From contig NZ_FODB01000034.1 of NCBI RefSeq assembly GCF_900110265.1, positions 1-40,084 on the forward strand: DNA of 40,084 bases, read 5' to 3'. The notes under the pieces were generated by a model. That model worked only from the letters and a program-made list of their open reading frames with translations. It was not told the DNA's origin and did not search any database. How positions within the stretch are numbered: the stretch's first letter is position 1; each line of letters starts with the position of its first letter. A program made the translations under genes and the position numbers. This stretch comes from Vreelandella aquamarina. Lineage in GTDB: Bacteria; Pseudomonadota; Gammaproteobacteria; Pseudomonadales; Halomonadaceae. Shown here one piece after another: positions 1 through 7,615 of the stretch.

Positions 1-189
1 GAGCGTTTGCGGGTGCATCTGAAAAACACGCCCTTCGAACGTATGAGTGCCGGCACCTTGCGCTTGAAGCTGATCAAGGTTGGCGCAGTCATCATCCGCA
101 ACACCCGCCGAATACGGGTGTTGATGAGTGATAGCTATCCACACAAGAACGATCTCTCAGCACTGGTTCAGCGCTTGGTGCCCCAGTAG
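1..189 (+). pseudogene. IS1380-like transposase, C-terminal fragment (cut by window start)
   Basis: The frame is open from base 1 to a TAG at 187-189, giving 62 residues with no start of its own. The peptide runs from RLRVHLKNTPFERM through LRLKLIKVGAVIIRNTRRIR to SYPHK. This resembles the C-terminus of DDE transposases of the IS1380 family, which typically read 'GTLRLKLLKVGA..TRNTRR.R..LSS..P'. The rest of the element lies before the window, so it may be an intact insertion sequence or a remnant. A 7-bp inverted repeat (193-199 with 207-213) follows the stop. The family is recognised from memory of the C-terminal motif, and the terminal inverted repeat of the element could not be fixed. Confidence 0.6.
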
Positions 190-285
190 ATAATCGGGCT
201 CCCCCGGCCCGATACCAATGGGGGAAAGGGGGAGTTGTGCCTGAATGCCGGAAACTGGCTAAATAATCGCCAACTTCGACCATGA

Positions 286-594
286 CCACTCGGATCTGGC
301 ACTACCAGGCTTGGTCTGCGAAGGTTGTTGGAGCACTATGAGAAATCCGGGCTAGGGCTGACGCCACCGCGTACCATTGCACGGGTGGCCCAAGCGCTTG
401 AACAGTTAATGGAAGAGGATGTAGCCGCCGGGCGGCCAATGATCGCCGCGCTGGTTATCAGCCGTCGAGGAGAGGATTTACCGGCCAGCGGCTTTTTTGA
501 AAAAGCCGTTGCACTAGGCCGGTTTCCAAGTGCCCCAGCGCAGCATAGCGCCCGCTATGCTGAAGAGCGCGAGCAGGCGCTGCGTGCCCGCTAG
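286..594 (+). pseudogene. conserved hypothetical protein, probably 5'-truncated
   Basis: The reading frame is open from 286 (after TGA at 283) to TAG at 592-594. The only early start is TTG at 325, with no convincing ribosome binding site. From about LTPPRTIARV the peptide resembles a widespread proteobacterial protein of unknown function that carries 'PP.TI.RV..ALE.LMEEDAAAGRP..AALV.SR....LPA.GFF..A..LGRF'. Here the segment before this motif is missing or replaced, and the gene sits just after the transposase fragment at 1-189. I read it as a gene whose 5' end was lost to the insertion. A short functional protein from TTG 325 (89 residues) cannot be excluded. Confidence 0.5.
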
Positions 595-615
595 TGGGCG
601 CGTGATTCGCTTTCG

Positions 616-828
616 TTAGCGCTGGCGCAGCGGTGTTAACAGGTCGCTTAAACCGTTATGGTCAATTTCATGCATCAGTTGCAGCAGTTGACCAATCTCC
701 CCGTTGGGAAAACCTTCCCGGGCAAACCAGTTCAGGTAGGGGCCCGGCAAATCAGCAATAATCCAGCCTTCATATTTGCCAAAGGGCATCTTTCGCGTCA
801 CCAAGGTCTCCAAATCTTCTGGTTTCAT
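616..828 (-). CDS. DUF3820 family protein
   Basis: This is a 70-residue cytosolic protein with ATG at 826-828 and an AAGGAA ribosome binding site a few bases upstream. The sequence carries the family hallmarks: the MPFGKYEG segment near residues 14-21, then DLPGPYLNWF and the REGFPNGEIGQLL segment. Length is normal for the single-domain family. DUF3820 proteins are common in gammaproteobacteria, some are described as quorum-sensing-regulated in Pseudomonas, and no enzymatic role is established. The gene stands alone, with mobile-element debris on both sides, and appears intact. Confidence 0.8.
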   Translation of the reverse strand: MKPEDLETLVTRKMPFGKYEGWIIADLPGPYLNWFAREGFPNGEIGQLLQLMHEIDHNGLSDLLTPLRQR

Positions 829-933
829 GCGTTAATTCCTTTCATTCTCATTTAAGATTTCTTTTATGTTCCCGTTATCGTGGTCTTTGTTAGACTTTCG
901 TCGAATTTTTTTACCAAGCAGCGCGTAAAGCAT

Positions 934-977
934 CGCCCAGTTGGGCGGGGATACAAGCGCGCACCGCGTAGCGGTGC
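934..977. repeat. two short hairpins upstream of the TnpB remnant
   Basis: Two perfect inverted repeats sit close together. CGCCCA-GT-TGGGCG lies at 934-947 and GCACCGC-GTA-GCGGTGC at 961-977. They lie 40-80 bases before the ATG of the tnpB-like remnant. IS200/IS605-type elements carry subterminal hairpins recognised as single strands, so these could be what remains of the left end. That assignment is inference. The matching right end was not found. Confidence 0.4.
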
Positions 978-1016
978 CGGATTGATTTCGCCTCACTACC
1001 CTGATGTTTATACAGC

Positions 1017-1265
1017 ATGACAAAGCGTGCCTACAAAGAACGGTTCTACCCCACCTCCGAACAGGCTGAGCTACTGAGCGATGTACGTGCCTACACGGCA
1101 GAAACGCTACAGTTGGATGAGCCTATGAATCTACCCGCCGAGAGCGTTGAGCAGAGCGATGTTCAAGACGAAGCAGAGGCTGCCAGCGAGCCTAGCCAAG
1201 AGGCCGACGAGCCTTCGGAAGCAGAACCGAGCACTACAGGAGAAGAGAGCATCACTGAGGCATAA
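1017..1265 (+). pseudogene. TnpB (IS200/IS605 OrfB) N-terminal remnant joined to an acidic tail
   Basis: The ORF starts at ATG 1017 and ends at TAA, 82 residues in all. The first 20 residues, MTKRAYKERFYPTSEQAELL, match the typical opening of IS605 OrfB/TnpB proteins ('KRAYKFRFYPT.EQ..LL'). The expected continuation (ARTFGC.R.VYN and the rest of the RuvC-like nuclease, about 350-400 residues in all) is absent. Instead the frame continues as SDVRAYTAETLQLDEP and then a strongly acidic, Ser/Pro/Glu-rich stretch to the end. The simplest reading is an in-frame internal deletion joining the TnpB start to a C-terminal tail, or a fusion to unrelated sequence. It is not a working nuclease. A strong terminator follows at 1290-1314. 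Whether the short acidic protein is made is unknown. Confidence 0.6.
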
Positions 1266-1289
1266 ATCCCGCGTGTGATGTGGTTTCTA

Positions 1290-1314
1290 ACGCCAGCCGC
1301 CGGGCTGGCGTTTT
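1290..1314 (+). terminator. rho-independent terminator
   Basis: A perfect 8-bp GC-rich stem (CGCCAGCC at 1291-1298 with GGCTGGCG at 1303-1310) has a 4-base loop and is followed by TTTT. It ends transcription from the left and overlaps the end of the convergent LysR gene. The minus-strand side lacks a good U-tract. Confidence 0.75.
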
Positions 1315-2188
1315 AGTGTGTAGCTGTAGCTACTTGCGTCAGCAGGGCGGCCAGTGCTTGGGCCGGTTCGCTTAGCTGGCCGCTGGCGCGGTGAACGATG
1401 CCGATATCGCGATGGAAGGTGTGCTCTTTCAAATCGATGGCGCGCACTCCGGCAGGCCAGCGCCGGATGGCGCTTGGCTGAGGCACCAGCGCCACCCCCA
1501 CGCCGTTGGTCACCAGCTGCACGATCGCTTCTAGTTCGTCTACCTCACACACGTCCCGCACTTGGCAGTGGTTATCTCTTAAAAATCGATCAACCTGACG
1601 GCCGCCAAACGACGCGCGGTCATAGCGCACAAACGGCTGGCTGGAGAGTAACTCACGCCAATCGTTACCGGCCATTTGGCGGGGCACCAGTAACCGAAAC
1701 GGCTCATGGGCAAGGGGCTGCCAGCGTAGGTCGCTGTGCAGCGAAAAAGGCGGCCGAATGATCACCGCCATATCCAGCTCCCCCGCATCTACCTGATTCA
1801 TCAGCGCAAGCGAAAGCCCCGGCACTACTCGGGAGTGGCACTCGGGAAACTGGCGGTGAAAACGCGCCAATACCTCCGGCAGCAGCGAGCGCTGAATAGA
1901 GGCAATTGCTCCTAGGGTGACGCGGGTAGCGACTTCTTGTCCGGCGGATGACGCCCCCAAGGTGCCGTACAACGCTAGCAGTGCCTGCGCCTGCTGCAGC
2001 GTCTCTTGCCCGCGCTGGGTAAGTACTGCCGCACGGCCGCTACGTTCAAACAGGGCCACACCCAGCTCTGCTTCCAAACGCTTCATCTGTGCGCTGACGG
2101 CGGCTTGCGTTAGGCCAATGCGCTGGCCTGCGGCGGCAAAGGTGCCGTGCTGAGCCACGGCGATGAGCGTTTTAAGTTCGCGAATCAT
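1313..2188 (-). CDS. LysR family transcriptional regulator
   Basis: This is a 291-residue regulator of normal LysR length. The winged helix-turn-helix spans roughly residues 1-60 (IRELKTLIAVAQHGTFAAAG, then LTQAAVSAQMKRLEAELG and LFER). A periplasmic-binding-protein-like effector domain follows from about residue 88 (VTLGAIASIQRSLLPEVL). ATG at 2186-2188 is the natural start because it directly precedes the HTH. It is divergent from the VOC gene at 2378, with about 190 bp between them, so the VOC gene is the likely target. The inducer cannot be deduced. The stop codon overlaps the terminator at 1290-1314. Confidence 0.9.
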   Translation of the reverse strand: MIRELKTLIAVAQHGTFAAAGQRIGLTQAAVSAQMKRLEAELGVALFERSGRAAVLTQRGQETLQQAQALLALYGTLGASSAGQEVATRVTLGAIASIQRSLLPEVLARFHRQFPECHSRVVPGLSLALMNQVDAGELDMAVIIRPPFSLHSDLRWQPLAHEPFRLLVPRQMAGNDWRELLSSQPFVRYDRASFGGRQVDRFLRDNHCQVRDVCEVDELEAIVQLVTNGVGVALVPQPSAIRRWPAGVRAIDLKEHTFHRDIGIVHRASGQLSEPAQALAALLTQVATATH

Positions 2189-2230
2189 GGTCGATGGGTC
2201 TTTAAATTAATCAATAAAAGTTATGAATAG

Positions 2231-2247
2231 ATCAAAAAACAATTGAT
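2231..2247. promoter_or_regulatory. candidate LysR operator dyad
   Basis: In the AT-rich gap between the divergent LysR and VOC genes there is an interrupted dyad, ATCAA-N7-TTGAT. Position and symmetry suit a LysR-type binding site. It does not follow the strict T-N11-A form, so the assignment is tentative. Confidence 0.35.
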
Positions 2248-2377
2248 TTTATTTTTGCATCACGCCTTTTAGGATAGTGACACGGTGGTAGCGCAACGCG
2301 CTAGCCATTCACAAATACATTTCTAACGACATTCCCAGCGACATTCCTCAACAACAGCAACACACCAGGAGATTTCC

Positions 2378-2803
2378 ATGAGCCTTTCCCCTTTCCACTT
2401 AGCGATTCCTGTGTACGACGTTGCCTTGGCGCGTACTTTTTACAATGACGTGTTTGGTCTGGAAGAGGGCCGCTCCAGCGACCATTGGGTAGACTTCAAC
2501 TTCTTCGGCCATCAGTTGGTGATTCATGAGCACCCCAAAACGCCCGGCCAAGAGAGCGCCCACACCAACCCGGTGGATGGTCACAACGTGCCGGTACCGC
2601 ACTTCGGGGTAATTCTTGAGTGGGATGAGTGGGAAGCCCTGGCCGCGCGCCTAAAAGAGCGCGATACCGACTTTATCATTGAGCCTTACATCCGCTTTAA
2701 AGGCGAAGTAGGCGAGCAGGCGACCATGTTCCTGCTAGACCCTTGCGGTAATGCGCTAGAGTTCAAAGCTTTCCAAGATAAGAGTCAAATCTTCGCCAAA
2801 TAA
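2378..2803 (+). CDS. VOC family (glyoxalase/dioxygenase-like) protein
   Basis: This is a 141-residue protein with start ATG 2378 and a clear AGGAG about 7 bases upstream. It shows the vicinal-oxygen-chelate fold signature: [17 protein letters not shown] at the N-terminus, a mid-sequence HFGVIL, and the closing [12 protein letters not shown]. Putative metal ligands are His7 near the start and Glu128 in the LEFK motif. VOC enzymes include glyoxalase I, extradiol dioxygenases and resistance proteins, and the substrate here is not evident. It is divergent from the LysR gene, which probably controls it. Confidence 0.85.
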   Translation: MSLSPFHLAIPVYDVALARTFYNDVFGLEEGRSSDHWVDFNFFGHQLVIHEHPKTPGQESAHTNPVDGHNVPVPHFGVILEWDEWEALAARLKERDTDFIIEPYIRFKGEVGEQATMFLLDPCGNALEFKAFQDKSQIFAK

Positions 2804-2823
2804 GCTTGGCTCGCCAGGAGCCA

Positions 2824-2979
2824 TCAGGCGCGCAGCGCCTGCTCCTGGCGGCGATGCTGCAGCGGCGACTCGCCAAAGTAGCGCTTATAGTCCCGGCTGA
2901 ACTGCGGCACGCTGCGGTAGCCAACTGCCAGCGCCGCTTGGTTCACATTGTGACTATCTTGCAACAGCAAAGAGAGAGG
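2824..2979 (-). pseudogene. AraC family regulator, C-terminal HTH fragment
   Basis: On the minus strand a frame of 51 codons is open from 2979 down to the TGA at 2824-2826, just after a stop at 2980-2982. It reads LLLQDSHNVNQAALAVGYRS followed by VPQFSRDYKRYFGESPLQHR. This is the second helix-turn-helix of an AraC/XylS regulator, ending at the usual C-terminus. The cupin domain and first HTH are missing and there is no start codon, so this is a fossil. The deletion edge lies close to the 3' end of the methyltransferase gene (2995). Confidence 0.75.
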
Positions 2980-2994
2980 TCAAGAAGGGCCAGA

Positions 2995-3762
2995 TTAAGT
3001 GTGGGCAACCACCCGGATGCGCACATAATCCGCTGTCCAGTTACCTTGGCCGTCGCTTAGGCTGTGGGCCAACAGATTCAGCGTGTTATCGAAAATAGCG
3101 TCTTTCAGATCATCTTCCAGCCCGTGGAAGAAGGGGCTGGCAAACGTCTCTAGCCAGCTCGCCATGCCATTAGGCAGCGGCGTTGGGCGGGGGATGAGTT
3201 CAATGCTATCCACACGGAAGCCAACCGTTTGAAGCAGGTTGCCATACTCCTTGGTGGTTGGAAAATACCAAGGGTGGCGGCCTTTAGAGCTAATGCCGCG
3301 AAACTGCAGCGAGGCAATGAGCGCGGTGCAAATGGCGGCCACGTTGCCATGGCCGCCAAATTCCGCTACGAAACGCCCGCCGGGTTTCAGTGCCCGTTTT
3401 ACTCCGGCCAGCACTGCTTGAGGGTCCAGCATCCAGTGCAGTGCTGCATTGCTAAATACCGCATCGAACTCATGGTCAAAGGGCAACTGGTGACCGTCAA
3501 TGATTCGTGCCGTTACGCCACGTTTTTGGGCGGCGGCCACCATATCAGCAGAGGCATCGATACCCAGTACATCGGCACCTAGCTGCATAATGCGCTCAGT
3601 TAATGCACCTTCGCCGCAGCCAAGATCCAGAATGCGCTGCCCTGGCTGGGGCGAGAGCAGCTTGACCACGTCATGGCCAAGATCAGGAACAAAGCTGGCA
3701 TGTTCCGCGTACCGGTCGGCATTCCATGCCTGACGTGACGGGGAGTGAGAGGCGTTTGACAT
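2995..3762 (-). CDS. class I SAM-dependent methyltransferase
   Basis: This is a 255-residue protein with ATG at 3760-3762. It shows a Rossmann-fold methyltransferase motif I, ILDLGCGEG, at residues 44-52, an acidic residue after strand 2 (VLGIDASADMV), then FDAVFSNAALHWM and LKPGGRFVAEFGG. Family placement is near trans-aconitate/small-molecule methyltransferases (Methyltransf_11/25 type). The C-terminal region (HPWYFPTTKEYGNLLQTVGF) is also typical of that group. The substrate is unknown. It is transcribed alone, with the AraC fragment behind it and the FNT fossil divergently upstream. Confidence 0.85.
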   Translation of the reverse strand: MSNASHSPSRQAWNADRYAEHASFVPDLGHDVVKLLSPQPGQRILDLGCGEGALTERIMQLGADVLGIDASADMVAAAQKRGVTARIIDGHQLPFDHEFDAVFSNAALHWMLDPQAVLAGVKRALKPGGRFVAEFGGHGNVAAICTALIASLQFRGISSKGRHPWYFPTTKEYGNLLQTVGFRVDSIELIPRPTPLPNGMASWLETFASPFFHGLEDDLKDAIFDNTLNLLAHSLSDGQGNWTADYVRIRVVAHT

Positions 3763-3955
3763 ATCGGCTTCCTAGCATCGTTATTGGACTCAGTGGGTTA
3801 TTAGCAGTATAGCGAGCGTTCACTTTTACGCGTGCAACATCACGTAAAAATTCTTTAACCACCGTACGTTAACAACTCAGTGTTAACCACATTGGCCGTC
3901 TACCCAAGTGTAGACAATACGGTTACGCTGATGACTTATCAGGGAGAGAGCAACC

Positions 3956-4157
3956 ATGAGCCAGCATCATCAAGCGGATGATAATTTTGAAGGTGGGGAA
4001 GAGCACGGCGAAGGTATGGATCATTATTATCGTCACCTATGTCATGGCGATTGGTGAGTTTACCCACATCATCGTCGGCACCAGTGAAGCGCTGTATCTG
4101 GTGTTCGATGGTCATATTTCTTGGTACGACAAAGCACTGAAGAGGAAAATGTTATGA
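3956..4157 (+). pseudogene. formate/nitrite transporter (FNT) family remnant
   Basis: An ATG at 3956 with a GGGAGAGAG ribosome binding site opens a frame reading MSQHHQADDNFEGGEEHGEG, which stops at 4055-4057. From 4014 another frame, shifted relative to the first, reads VWIIIIVTYVMAIGEFTHII, then VGTSEALYLVFDGHISW, and stops at 4155-4157. The second part resembles the membrane segment of FNT-family formate/nitrite channels near their C-terminal half ('..T..IA.G.FTHII.GS.E.FYL.F.G..SW'). The gene therefore keeps its start and one membrane segment, with the middle deleted and a frame change. Its last codons overlap the nitroreductase start as TTATGA. Confidence 0.6.
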
Positions 4158-4885
4158 ATGACGTGATTAAGCTACTGAATTCCCACCGTTCGATTCGTAA
4201 ATTCACTGATCAAGAGATCCCCCGTGGCCTGCTGCTGGAGCTGATTAAAGCAGGGCAGGCCGCTGCCACGTCTAGCCATGTACAGGCGTACACGGTGATT
4301 CATGTGAAAGATTCGGATAACCGTGAAGCCATTGCCGAGCTGGCAGGCGGGCAGGGCTATGTCGCTAGCAGTGCGGTGTTTCTAGTCTTCTGTGCCGATA
4401 TGAAGCGCCCAACAGAAGCTTCCGCCCGCACGGGCGCCAACGTTGAGCGTGGTATGACGGAACAGCTGCTTGTCGCCACGGTGGATACCGCGCTGATGGC
4501 ACAAAATGTGGCCGTAGCTGCCGAATCGGAAGGGCTGGGTATTTGCTACATCGGCGGCATTCGTAACAATCCCGAGGCGGTGAGCGAACTGCTGCGCCTG
4601 CCTGCTCATGTTTACCCAGTGTTTGGTATGTGCCTTGGGTACCCCGCCCACCAGCCAGAGGTGAAGCCGCGACTGCCCGTTGAAGCGATTCTTAAAGAGG
4701 ACTACTACACTGATGATAGTGACCATGTAGCCGCCTTTGACGACACCATGCAGGCATACTATCAATCTCGTAGTAGCGGCAATAAAAATAGTGATTGGTC
4801 GCACAATCTAACCCCTCTGTTTGATAGCAAGCTGCGCCCCCATATGCGTGATTTCTTGGTGAAACGCGGCTTTACCATGAAATAA
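4154..4885 (+). CDS. nfsA: oxygen-insensitive NADPH nitroreductase (NfsA-like)
   Basis: This is a 243-residue flavoenzyme of the nitroreductase superfamily, close in length to E. coli NfsA (240). The start was set at ATG 4154 because GAGG lies 7-9 bases upstream and the protein then begins MNDVIKLLNSHRSIRKF, as the family does. A longer frame from 4121 adds only spurious residues. Landmarks are HRSIRKFTD (FMN phosphate binding), QLLVATVDTALMAQN, GLGICYIGGIRNNPEAV, VFGMCLGYPA and KPRLP. It would reduce nitroaromatics, quinones or flavins using NADPH. The following membrane-protein gene starts 12 bases after the stop, so the two are probably cotranscribed. Confidence 0.88.
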   Translation: MNDVIKLLNSHRSIRKFTDQEIPRGLLLELIKAGQAAATSSHVQAYTVIHVKDSDNREAIAELAGGQGYVASSAVFLVFCADMKRPTEASARTGANVERGMTEQLLVATVDTALMAQNVAVAAESEGLGICYIGGIRNNPEAVSELLRLPAHVYPVFGMCLGYPAHQPEVKPRLPVEAILKEDYYTDDSDHVAAFDDTMQAYYQSRSSGNKNSDWSHNLTPLFDSKLRPHMRDFLVKRGFTMK

Positions 4886-4896
4886 GGAGTCATCCT

Positions 4897-5529
4897 ATGT
4901 CCCTTCAGCGTGCCTACGTTCTACTGGCCGGGCTTTATAGCCTGCTACCTGTGATAGGTATCGTGGCCGTGTTTTCCGGCGGCGGAACGCCTCTTGCCAT
5001 GGCATACCTCTTTTTTGGTGCGTTGGGCGTGGTCGGGCTGTGGGGGTATGTTTTAAAGCGAAGTGTCATGAGTCAGCGTATGTGGCGGCCGTTAGCAGGG
5101 GTGTTTGTGGTGGGTAGCGTGGTACAGCTAGTCATTATGCTGACCATGCCTGTTTCTGGTGTTTTACTGACTTGGATGCTCACCAGCAGTATCTTCGCCA
5201 TGCTACTGGCGGTGCTGCTTTACCATTATGGCAACCGCGACCAGCCGCTGTGGGCGACTGATGAAGAGCGTTCTACCGCGCAAAGGCTTGCAACAATGCT
5301 CGAGACTAAAGCGACGGTGACCGCCGTACACCGAGAGCTTGGCCATGAAAATAGCGTTAATGTGGCTAAGGTAGGCAGTGCCTACCACGCTCGGATAACG
5401 CGCCGCTCAGAGAGTGGGCAGGAAACCTTTGAAAGGCGCTTTCGGCATCCTGAAACCCTGGTGTTTTTTGTAGAGAAATTCGCCAGCGTGACACCGCAGG
5501 AGTTCACCTCCTCCGGTGCGACCTCCTAA
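4897..5529 (+). CDS. hypothetical membrane protein with soluble C-terminal domain
   Basis: This is a 210-residue protein with ATG 4897 and an AAGGAG ribosome binding site. Four hydrophobic segments are visible at about residues 5-26, 33-53, 63-86 and 90-111. A polar C-terminal domain of about 100 residues follows (from GNRDQPLWATDEERS on), including VTAVHRELGHENSVNVAKVG. I do not recognise the family. It lies 11 bases after the nfsA-like gene and converges on the glycerophosphodiesterase gene, with only 18 bases between stops. Confidence 0.75.
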   Translation: MSLQRAYVLLAGLYSLLPVIGIVAVFSGGGTPLAMAYLFFGALGVVGLWGYVLKRSVMSQRMWRPLAGVFVVGSVVQLVIMLTMPVSGVLLTWMLTSSIFAMLLAVLLYHYGNRDQPLWATDEERSTAQRLATMLETKATVTAVHRELGHENSVNVAKVGSAYHARITRRSESGQETFERRFRHPETLVFFVEKFASVTPQEFTSSGATS

Positions 5530-5547
5530 AGGTATCAATGCGGGTGA

Positions 5548-6477
5548 TTACTCTACTAACTCAAGCAGGCGGTCGGGGTAGTCGGTAAACAGGCCGTTCG
5601 CCCCCAGCGCCATTAAACGCTGCATCTCATCTGGTTCATTGATGGTGTAGACGTGTACCGGCAGGCCATTAGCTTGGGCCTGGCGAATAAAGGCCGCATC
5701 AATCACTTCGTTGCCCTGATAGATCGCGTTGGTGCCAATCCCTGCTGCATACTCGGCAATGGCCTGAAAGTCAGCGTCGTTAATCTCACTTGGCCCTGGA
5801 GTAGTGTTTTGCCACTCCACCAACTGTTCGCTGTTTTGCTCGCTAGGTGAGTACCACAGCAGCTGAATTAACGGCAGGTTAGGGTTGAGCGCCTGTAGTT
5901 TGAGCAGGCTTTGCTGGTCAAACGACTGCACCAATACTCGGCCTTCATTAATCATATCGTAGGCTTCAAGACGCTCCACCAATGCCTCTTCCAAGCCAGG
6001 GTTGAGGTCAGGGGATTTTGTTTCGATGTAATAACGCGTCGTTTGACCAAAGTGGTCGAACAGCTCGTTAAGCGTCAGGATCTGCGTGCCGGAAAAATCC
6101 GCATCTGCATACTCGGGATTCGCTTCGTGAAACCACGAGCCGGTATCCAGCGCTTTTAACTCAGCCAGGGTGTAATCATGGATATGGCCTTTGCCATCGC
6201 TGGTGCGTTCAAGGGTGTCATCGTGGAAGATCACCACCTCGCCATCAGTGCTTAGCTGAGCATCTAGCTCCAGATAATCCACGCCCCACTTATGGGCCAG
6301 CTCGTAGGCCGCTAATGTGCTTTCCGGCGCATGCCCGCTTGCTCCGCGATGGGCAATCACTTGGAAATTTTTCAAGTCGTTAAGCTGCTGAGTAAGCGGT
6401 GTATCGTTCGCCGCTACGGCAGTGGTAGACGTAGCCGCTAATAGCGTTAGCGTCGTTATCAATGAATAGCGCAACAT
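5548..6477 (-). CDS. periplasmic glycerophosphodiester phosphodiesterase
   Basis: This is a 309-residue protein with ATG at 6475-6477. Residues 1-23 form a classical signal peptide ending TTAVAA, so it should be exported. The GDPD TIM-barrel motifs are complete: IAHRGASGHAPES (His43, Arg44, Glu52), YLELDAQ (Glu70, Asp72) and VIFHDDTLERT (His85). It ends with PVHVYTINEPDEM and GLFTDYPDRLLEL. It hydrolyses glycerophosphodiesters to glycerol-3-phosphate and an alcohol. It looks complete and monocistronic, and a GlpQ or UgpQ name cannot be decided from sequence alone. Confidence 0.92.
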   Translation of the reverse strand: MLRYSLITTLTLLAATSTTAVAANDTPLTQQLNDLKNFQVIAHRGASGHAPESTLAAYELAHKWGVDYLELDAQLSTDGEVVIFHDDTLERTSDGKGHIHDYTLAELKALDTGSWFHEANPEYADADFSGTQILTLNELFDHFGQTTRYYIETKSPDLNPGLEEALVERLEAYDMINEGRVLVQSFDQQSLLKLQALNPNLPLIQLLWYSPSEQNSEQLVEWQNTTPGPSEINDADFQAIAEYAAGIGTNAIYQGNEVIDAAFIRQAQANGLPVHVYTINEPDEMQRLMALGANGLFTDYPDRLLELVE

Positions 6478-6599
6478 AATAACACCTTGATAGATAAAGC
6501 CATGTAAGACCTTACCAGCCTAACATGACAAACGCACGCTCTACTGAACCACTTTGAATTGCACCGTGAGCCTCATAGGACGCTTGTTCGGATCATTAG

Positions 6600-6731
6600 C
6601 TGGGCTTCGTTGACGAAGCCGCACCGGGCTTTCGGCCGCAGTACGGGGAGGGCTTTTATGCCGCCTACGTCCGCGACCCGGATGGCAACAAGCTAGCGTT
6701 TGTGGTGTACCCACACCGAGTAGCGCTTTAA
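6600..6731 (+). pseudogene. VOC/glyoxalase family C-terminal fragment
   Basis: A frame open from 6600 (after TAG at 6597) to TAA at 6729-6731 reads GFVDEAAPGFRPQYGEGFY and then AAYVRDPDGNKLAFVVYP. The block 'R..YG.GFYAAYVRDPDGNKL' is the characteristic C-terminal end of glyoxalase-like VOC proteins. No start codon or N-terminal half is present, so this is a remnant. Its last three bases overlap the end of the trpI gene (6728-6730). Nothing else is visible between 6478 and 6600. Confidence 0.7.
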
Positions 6732-7615
6732 CCTTCCAATTCCTTGCGTAACCAATCAGTCAGTGATTCGCTGCGGCGGGCGTTGGCGTGTTTGGGCAGC
6801 CACAGGCAGAGCCTGGCCGGGGTTTCGATGCTGCCCCAAGGGGCGACAAGCCGTCCGCTTTTCAGATCATCTTCTACGAGTAGCTTCGGGGCGATGGCGA
6901 CCCCTAGGCCTGCCACGGCAGCTTCTATGAGGTAGTACAGGTGCGCAAAGCCTTGGCCCTGTTGGAGGGCTGTTTTCAATACAGAGGTTTCCAGCCCTTG
7001 GGCGTCTGCCCACTGGGGCCACGCTTGGGGGCGTGAGGCGGTATAAAGCAGTTTGTTGGTAAACAGCGATGCGGGATGAGAGGTATGGCACGCATCTGCC
7101 AAACGTGGGCTGGCCACGGCGCAAATTTCCTCAGACATCAGCTCAATCAGCTCGCCCTCGTCAGGCCAAGGTGGCTCGAAAAAGGCCAGCGTTGCGCTGG
7201 TCTCCGGCTGGCCGGGCTGCTCGGAATCGCTCACCACCACCTGAAGTTTTAGCTCCGGCAGCGCCTGGTTTAAGCGGTCTAAACGGGGAATCAGCCAGCG
7301 GGCCAGCAGGCTGCCGGGGCAGGCCAGGGTAAACGGTGCTTCTTCCACCTCATGCTTGAGCCGGGTGCAACTATCCCTGAGCTTGGCGAAGGCTTCCCCC
7401 ACGCCGTTTTGCAATTGCTCTCCGTGGTGAGTGAGTACTAGCCCCCGCCCGGCTTTGGTGAACAGTGCTACGCCAAAATGCTCATCCAGGCTCTTTAGCT
7501 GTCGGCTTACCGCACCGTGGGTCACGCTTAGCTCATCGGCGGCGGTTACGCTGCCTAGCCGGGCGGTGGCTTCAAAGGCGCGCAGGGCGCTTAAGGGCGG
7601 CAGGCTGTGTTGCAT
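6728..7615 (-). CDS. trpI: TrpI-like LysR regulator of trpBA
   Basis: This is a 295-residue LysR-type regulator from ATG 7613-7615, placed there because the protein then begins MQHSLPPLSALRAFEATARL and a GAAAGAGA site precedes it. A GTG/ATG frame to 7648 is possible but less likely. The HTH covers about residues 20-40 (GSVTAADELSVTHGAVSRQL). The effector domain contains FTLACPGSLLARWLIPRLDR and FFEPPWPD, which match Pseudomonas TrpI closely. TrpI activates trpBA with indoleglycerol phosphate as inducer. The gene is divergent from trpB with 122 bp between starts, exactly the Pseudomonas arrangement. Confidence 0.85.
   Translation of the reverse strand: MQHSLPPLSALRAFEATARLGSVTAADELSVTHGAVSRQLKSLDEHFGVALFTKAGRGLVLTHHGEQLQNGVGEAFAKLRDSCTRLKHEVEEAPFTLACPGSLLARWLIPRLDRLNQALPELKLQVVVSDSEQPGQPETSATLAFFEPPWPDEGELIELMSEEICAVASPRLADACHTSHPASLFTNKLLYTASRPQAWPQWADAQGLETSVLKTALQQGQGFAHLYYLIEAAVAGLGVAIAPKLLVEDDLKSGRLVAPWGSIETPARLCLWLPKHANARRSESLTDWLRKELEG

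Noticed and set aside
2243-2275. TTGATT and TAGGAT as a promoter for the VOC gene
   Set aside because: The spacing of 21 bases is too long, and other pairings are weak.
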